The notes beneath the pieces are model-generated. The model did not search any database, had not been told where the DNA came from, and saw only the letters and a list, made by a program, of their open reading frames with translations. From Fusobacterium massiliense (GTDB lineage Bacteria > Fusobacteriota > Fusobacteriia > Fusobacteriales > Fusobacteriaceae), in contig NZ_LT608327.1 in NCBI RefSeq assembly GCF_900095705.1, forward strand, positions 124,001 to 188,000: a stretch of DNA of 64,000 bases, written 5' to 3'. Of this stretch, positions 59,867 to 64,000 are shown one piece after another (within the stretch, counting starts at the first letter, position 1; the number at the start of each line of letters is the position of its first letter). The position numbers and the translations under genes were made by a program.

Positions 59867-61930
59867 TTGGAAGCAAAAACTCAAAAAATTGAAGTATTAA
59901 TGAGTTCAACAAATACGATATTTTCTATTCCAGTTTATCAAAGAGATTATAATTGGGAAGAAAGACAGTGTAAAACTTTATTTAAGGATATTTTGAACAT
60001 TGGAAAAGATATATCTAAATTTTCTCATTTTATTGGAAGTATAGTTTATATTAAAGATAATGTATATGTTACAGATGATAAAAAAGATTTAGAAATAATT
60101 GATGGGCAACAAAGAATAACAACTTTAACTTTATTATATATTGCACTTTATCATGTGCTAAAAAGTAAGGAAGAATATAAAATAAAAGCTGAACAAATAT
60201 ATGAACAATACTTAATAAACAAATATTCAGAGAAAACTATAAAATTAAAATTATTACCTCCAGAAGAAAACTTAATAATTGTAGATATGATATTAAGAGA
60301 AGATTTTAAGAATTTAACTGATTATGAAGAAAGTAATTTTTATAAAAATTATATGTTTTTTAAAAATGAATTTGATAAAGTAGATAAAGAAGAAATTAAA
60401 AATATGGTTGAATGTATAATAAATGGCTTTAATAAATTAATTTTTATTGAAATTAGTCTTGAAAAAGGAAAAGATGAACCACAAAAAATTTTTGAAAGTC
60501 TTAATTCAACTGGGTTAGCATTATCACAGGCAGATTTGATCAGAAATTATATTTTAATGGGGTTAGAAAGAAATATCCAAAATGAAGTATACAGAAATTA
60601 TTGGCTATCTATTGAGAATAATTGTAAAGTAAAGAATATTCAGAATAAAAATATTGAAACTTATACTTCTGATTTTATTAGAGACTACTTAACATTTAAA
60701 ACAGGTGAAATTCCCTCTAAAAATAGAGTTTTTGAAATATTTAAAAAATATTATATAAGAGAAAATAAAGAATTAGAAGAATTAAAAAATATAAAGAATG
60801 TTTCTTATATTTATAGTTTAATTTTAAATCCTAGTTTAGAAAAAAATAAGGAACTTAAAGAAGAATTAAAAAATTTACAATTATTAGGATACTCTGTTAT
60901 AAATCCATTTTTAATAGGTCTTATCAAATTATTTAAAGAAGATCAAATTAAAGAAAATGAAATGTTAGAAATATTAAATTTGATCCAAAGTTATTTATGG
61001 AGAAGATATATAACAGGTATTCCAACAAATTCTTTAAATAGTATATTTCAAAATTTATACTTAAGAATTTTTGAAAGAAAAAATTTAGAAAATAGCCATA
61101 TAGCTGAACTTGAAAAAATATTATTAGAGAAAGATTTCCCAACAGATGAGGAACTTAAAGAAGAATTGAAAATTAAAAATATTTATAAAGAAAAAGAAAG
61201 ATTAAAATATATATTCAAAAAGATAGAAAATTATAATCATAAAGAACTTATAGATTTTGATAATGAGAATATTACCATTGAACATATTTTTCCACAAAAA
61301 CCAACAGATGACTGGGAAAGAGATTTAGGAAATCAAATAGAGCATATGATAACCTTTAAAGATACTATTTCTAATCTAACTTTAACAGGAAGTAATCCAA
61401 ATTTAAGTAATAAAACTTTTAAAGAAAAAAGAGATTTTTCAAACCATGGATATAAAGATAGTAAATTATATGTAAATAAATATTTAGCTGATTTAGAAAA
61501 ATGGGATATTACAGAAATGGAAAAAAGATTTGAAATTCTTTTCAGTGATATATTAAAAATCTGGAAAAGACCCGAAGTAAAAAATAAAACTTCAGAAAAT
61601 TTAATATTTTTTTTAAGTGGGAATATAACTTCAGGTAGTGGTAGATTACTTGAAGATGGTAAAAAATTTGAGCTATTCAAAGATTCTGAACTAATGTTAG
61701 AAGAAAAAATAGCTATTGGTATATTAAATGAAAGTTTAAAAGTTTTAGAAAAACTTAAAGAAAAAAAATTAATAGAAAAATTAGAAAATAAGTATATATT
61801 GAAAGAGAATTATATTTGTAACTCGCCTAGTGGAGCTTTAAAATTAGTTTTAGGTTACTCTGGAAATGGTTGGAGTAGTTGGAAAACTTATGATGGAAAA
61901 ATTTTAGATGAGCTTAGAAAAGAAAAATAA
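59867..61930 (+). CDS. DUF262 / DUF1524 / DUF4357 protein, GmrSD-like putative defence nuclease
   Basis: A 687-residue protein with three parts. N-terminal DUF262 (GmrS-like, ParB-type fold): FSIPVYQRDYNWEERQ and the conserved DGQQRITTLTLL (79-90). Middle DUF1524 with His-Asn-His nuclease pattern: ITIEHIFPQKP at about 468-478 and ISNLTLTGSNPNLSNKTF. C-terminal DUF4357 (residues ~580-687): GSGRLLEDGKKFELFKDS and SPSGALKLVLGYSGNGWSSWKT. GmrSD enzymes cut DNA carrying modified cytosines; a similar anti-phage role is inference. Start is TTG 59867 after GGGAGG. No methyltransferase is adjacent, fitting a type IV-like enzyme. Confidence 0.85.
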   Translation: MEAKTQKIEVLMSSTNTIFSIPVYQRDYNWEERQCKTLFKDILNIGKDISKFSHFIGSIVYIKDNVYVTDDKKDLEIIDGQQRITTLTLLYIALYHVLKSKEEYKIKAEQIYEQYLINKYSEKTIKLKLLPPEENLIIVDMILREDFKNLTDYEESNFYKNYMFFKNEFDKVDKEEIKNMVECIINGFNKLIFIEISLEKGKDEPQKIFESLNSTGLALSQADLIRNYILMGLERNIQNEVYRNYWLSIENNCKVKNIQNKNIETYTSDFIRDYLTFKTGEIPSKNRVFEIFKKYYIRENKELEELKNIKNVSYIYSLILNPSLEKNKELKEELKNLQLLGYSVINPFLIGLIKLFKEDQIKENEMLEILNLIQSYLWRRYITGIPTNSLNSIFQNLYLRIFERKNLENSHIAELEKILLEKDFPTDEELKEELKIKNIYKEKERLKYIFKKIENYNHKELIDFDNENITIEHIFPQKPTDDWERDLGNQIEHMITFKDTISNLTLTGSNPNLSNKTFKEKRDFSNHGYKDSKLYVNKYLADLEKWDITEMEKRFEILFSDILKIWKRPEVKNKTSENLIFFLSGNITSGSGRLLEDGKKFELFKDSELMLEEKIAIGILNESLKVLEKLKEKKLIEKLENKYILKENYICNSPSGALKLVLGYSGNGWSSWKTYDGKILDELRKEK

Positions 61931-61963
61931 GACTATGAAATAATTATTAGTTTCTTTACAAAT

Positions 61964-62017
61964 AAAAAAGGTATTTATTACTATTATTGGTTAATAGAAT
62001 ATAGATACCTTTTTTTA
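61964..62017. terminator. Bidirectional terminator between convergent genes
   Basis: A long imperfect stem, GGTATTTATTACTATT with AATAGAATATAGATACC, flanked by A and T runs on both sides, so it can serve both the DUF262 gene and the converging threonine aldolase gene. Confidence 0.88.
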
Positions 62018-62020
62018 ATA

Positions 62021-62062
62021 ATCTCTAAACTTGTAGAACTCATATGGCTATCAAGAGATTTT
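62021..62062 (+). repeat. Palindromic repeat family, copy 19 (remnant)
   Basis: The left side is reduced to ATCTCT, joined directly to the right half (AACTTGTAGAACTCATATGGCTATCAAGAGAT). The outermost pair is A-T (ATCTCT/AGAGAT) where most copies have G-C. Confidence 0.82.
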
Positions 62063-62063
62063 T

Positions 62064-63086
62064 TTATAAGTTTTTAATAATTTCTATAAATTTATCAACA
62101 TCTTCTTCTTTTGTAGCCCAAGAGGTAACAAATCTAGAACTTACATCATTACCTATTCCAAAAAATTCTACAGAAAAAATAACTTGTTTTTCTAATTCTC
62201 TTATTTGATCTTTGCTTAAATTAACAAAAATTTGATTGGTATAGGAATCAGTAGCTAATTCTATGCCATTTTCAATAAAAGCTTTTTTAATTTTCATAGC
62301 CATTTGATTAGCATGAACACCTATTCTGTAATATAGGTCATCTTTAAATAAAGTTAAAAATTGAACTCCAAGTAGTCGACCTTTTGCAAGTAAACCTCCC
62401 TTTTGTTTTATTGAAAAAAGAAAATCCTTTTTTAACTCCTCTTTAACAATGACAACAGCTTCACCAAATAATAAGCCATTTTTTGTGCCACCAATATAAA
62501 AAATATCACAATATTTAGGATAATCTTCAAGATTAAGATCAGATTTTTCAGAAGCTAAAGCTGAGGCAAGTCTTGCTCCATCTAAAAATAAATATAAATC
62601 ATTTTCTTTACATACTTCACTTATATTTTCTATTTCTTCCTTTGAATAAACAGTTCCAATTTCAGTGGTATTTGAAATATAAACCATTTTTGGCTTAACC
62701 ATATGATGATCTTCATGTTTTTTTAATTCATTTAAAATTAGATCAGCAGTCAATTTTCCATCAATACCATTAACTTCAATAATTTTATGTCCGGTAGCTT
62801 CAATAGCTCCAGTTTCATGTATAGAAATATGCCCAGTTTTACAAGCAATAACAGCTTCATAAGGTTTTAAGATATGAGAAATTACTGTTGTATTAGTTTG
62901 AGTTCCCCCCACTAAAAAATAAATATCTGCATTTTGATAATTTATGTTTTCACGAATTAAAATTTTCGCTTCTTCACAGTATTTATCTTCGCCATATCCA
63001 ATAGTTTGTTCAAAATTTGTTTTATTGAGAGCTTCCAGAACTTCAGGACAAGCTCCTTCACTATAATCATTTTTGAAATTTAGCAT
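62064..63086 (-). CDS. ltaE: Low-specificity L-threonine aldolase
   Basis: About 340 residues; a PLP enzyme that cleaves threonine or allo-threonine to glycine and acetaldehyde. FKNDYSEGACPEVLEAL at the start, GYGEDKYCEEAK, VGGTQTN, HISIHETGAIEATGHK, YISNTTEIGTVYS, LFLDGARLASAL (PLP-contacting Asp) and the PLP lysine in YIGGTKNGLLFGEA appear in family order. I use ATG 63086, with AGAGGGA six bases upstream; an ATG at 63101 overlaps that site. It follows nrnA by 27 bases on the minus strand. Confidence 0.93.
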   Translation of the reverse strand: MLNFKNDYSEGACPEVLEALNKTNFEQTIGYGEDKYCEEAKILIRENINYQNADIYFLVGGTQTNTTVISHILKPYEAVIACKTGHISIHETGAIEATGHKIIEVNGIDGKLTADLILNELKKHEDHHMVKPKMVYISNTTEIGTVYSKEEIENISEVCKENDLYLFLDGARLASALASEKSDLNLEDYPKYCDIFYIGGTKNGLLFGEAVVIVKEELKKDFLFSIKQKGGLLAKGRLLGVQFLTLFKDDLYYRIGVHANQMAMKIKKAFIENGIELATDSYTNQIFVNLSKDQIRELEKQVIFSVEFFGIGNDVSSRFVTSWATKEEDVDKFIEIIKNL

Positions 63087-63113
63087 TTTTATCCCTCTCA
63101 TATTTTTATTATT

Positions 63114-64000
63114 TTAATTAATTGATTCTTTTAATTTTTCTTTTATAATTTCTAATATTTCTTCAGAACTTTTATTTGAACTAAAGCCAGCTGCTTTTAT
63201 ATGACCTCCACCATTGAAAATATTAGCAATTTTATTCACATCAATGTTATGTTTACTTCTCATACTACCTTTAATTTTCCCATCGTTTTCTTCTCTTAAA
63301 AATAACGAAACAGAAGCTTCTTGATATGATAAAATTTTCTCAACTATACCTTCAGTATCTTCTTTACGAGCATTATATTTATTCATAGTTTTTTTATCTA
63401 AGTAATAATAACTTAATTTTATATCATCAAAAAATTCAAAGTTTGTTAAAGCTTCTCCCATTAGCTTTAATGTTTGAAATGAATTAGCATTTAAAAAATT
63501 AGTTACTATATAATTATTATTAACCCCTAATTTTATTAAATTTGTAGCTATTTGCATAGTTTCAAAACTTACATTACTATGAGAAAAATTTCCTGTATCA
63601 TTAACTAGACCAAGGTATATTGCTTCTCCTGCTTCTTTAGAAAGGGTATAAGCACACTCTTCAATGAAATTATAAATAATTTCTGAAGTAGATGAGCAAG
63701 TTGGTATAACACAGTTTATATCTCCATATGATGGATTGCTAATATGATGATCTATATTGATATATTTTTTAGCTTTTATTTTTTCAGAAACTTTTCCAGT
63801 TCTTTCTTTATTTGCAGAGTCTAAAAAGATTAATAAATCGGTATTGTAAATTTCATTTTCATTCAATATTTCTATTTGATCAGAACCATATAAAAATTTT
63901 GTTGTATATGGGATTGGATCTTGTAAAATAAATCTAATATTTTTATTAGGATATTTATTTTTTAGAGTTAAAAATAAAGCAAGACCAGAGCCAATAGCAT
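63114..64000 (-). CDS. nrnA: DHH-family bifunctional oligoribonuclease / pAp phosphatase NrnA (5' end outside window)
   Basis: The reading frame is open from the right edge (DAIGSGLALFLTLKNKYP...), which corresponds to motif I, HxNPDGDAIGSSLAL, so only the first ~20-25 codons lie outside. DHH motif DHHISN (about residue 85 from the edge), NDTGNFSHSN, and the DHHA1 domain end GSMRSK...IANIFNGGGHIKAAGF are clear. NrnA degrades short RNA oligonucleotides and 3'-phosphoadenosine 5'-phosphate. A TTG at 63866 is internal, not a start. It is the first gene of an nrnA-ltaE unit. Confidence 0.92.
   Translation of the reverse strand, partial: AIGSGLALFLTLKNKYPNKNIRFILQDPIPYTTKFLYGSDQIEILNENEIYNTDLLIFLDSANKERTGKVSEKIKAKKYINIDHHISNPSYGDINCVIPTCSSTSEIIYNFIEECAYTLSKEAGEAIYLGLVNDTGNFSHSNVSFETMQIATNLIKLGVNNNYIVTNFLNANSFQTLKLMGEALTNFEFFDDIKLSYYYLDKKTMNKYNARKEDTEGIVEKILSYQEASVSLFLREENDGKIKGSMRSKHNIDVNKIANIFNGGGHIKAAGFSSNKSSEEILEIIKEKLKESIN

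Noticed and set aside
61333-61680. Open frame of 115 codons opposite the DUF262 gene
   Set aside because: Antisense shadow of a well-supported gene; no ribosome site or promoter.
503-62062. CRISPR array as an explanation for the repeats
   Set aside because: The copies are scattered between genes, differ in sequence, lie in both orientations and have no regular spacers.

Overview
The window is AT-rich (roughly a quarter G+C by eye), densely coding bacterial DNA. Gene content and style point to Fusobacterium, most likely an oral species of the F. nucleatum group: histidine fermentation genes (hutH, hutU), the anaerobic cobalamin pathway, a bioB-bioD-bioA cluster, a single-chain serine dehydratase, threonine aldolase, AGA-rich coding and GGAGG-type ribosome sites. 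This identification is inference from content; no rRNA or other marker is present. I found no tRNA, rRNA, CRISPR array, phage or complete insertion sequence.

Layout. 1-7.7 kb (minus strand): the start of a LolC/E-type permease, recQ, a dprA-like gene, a phosphonate-type ABC importer (phnD, phnC, fused phnE) and a YhcH/NanQ-type sugar protein divergent from nagA. 7.8-12.3 kb (plus): nagA, then bioB-bioD-bioA. 12.5-18.5 kb (minus): a DUF4125/TPR-DUF4037 pair, lepA, and a NicO-type metal transporter with a DUF1007 partner. 18.8-24.6 kb: hutU and hutH (minus), divergent from a ROK-type regulator and a small unknown gene. 24.9-28.2 kb: truB-typA (minus) and a flavin-nucleotide-binding-fold protein (plus). 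28.4-43.9 kb (plus): the cobalamin cluster cbiA, C, D, E, T, L, F, G, H, J and a cation-diffusion transporter. It is interrupted by a Fic-type gene remnant, a 2-hydroxyacid dehydrogenase, an exported unknown protein, and a three-gene module (AAA/DUF4143 ATPase, GIY-YIG protein, FRG-domain protein) with its own consensus promoter. 44-57 kb: rpsO, then a long compact run rlmN, PBP1A, UvrD-type helicase-nuclease, sbcD, sbcC, queH, a membrane protein, ruvA and a thioredoxin-like protein. 57-64 kb: serine dehydratase, M18 aminopeptidase, a GmrSD-like DUF262/DUF1524/DUF4357 protein, then threonine aldolase and nrnA on the minus strand.

The most striking feature is a family of about 19 palindromic repeats of ~75 nt (plus a ~35 nt A/T-rich arm on one side), all between genes. 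Different copies change both sides of the same base pairs, so the hairpin is preserved while the sequence varies. One copy has inserted into the apical loop of another, and in two copies the core is inverted relative to its arm. Together these suggest a structured, mobile, non-coding element; I do not recognise it as a named family. A second, unrelated ~220 nt branched palindrome lies between hutH and hutU. The best candidates for undescribed protein systems are the ATPase/GIY-YIG/FRG module inside the cobalamin cluster, the TPR-DUF4037/DUF4125 pair and the DUF262-DUF1524-DUF4357 protein.
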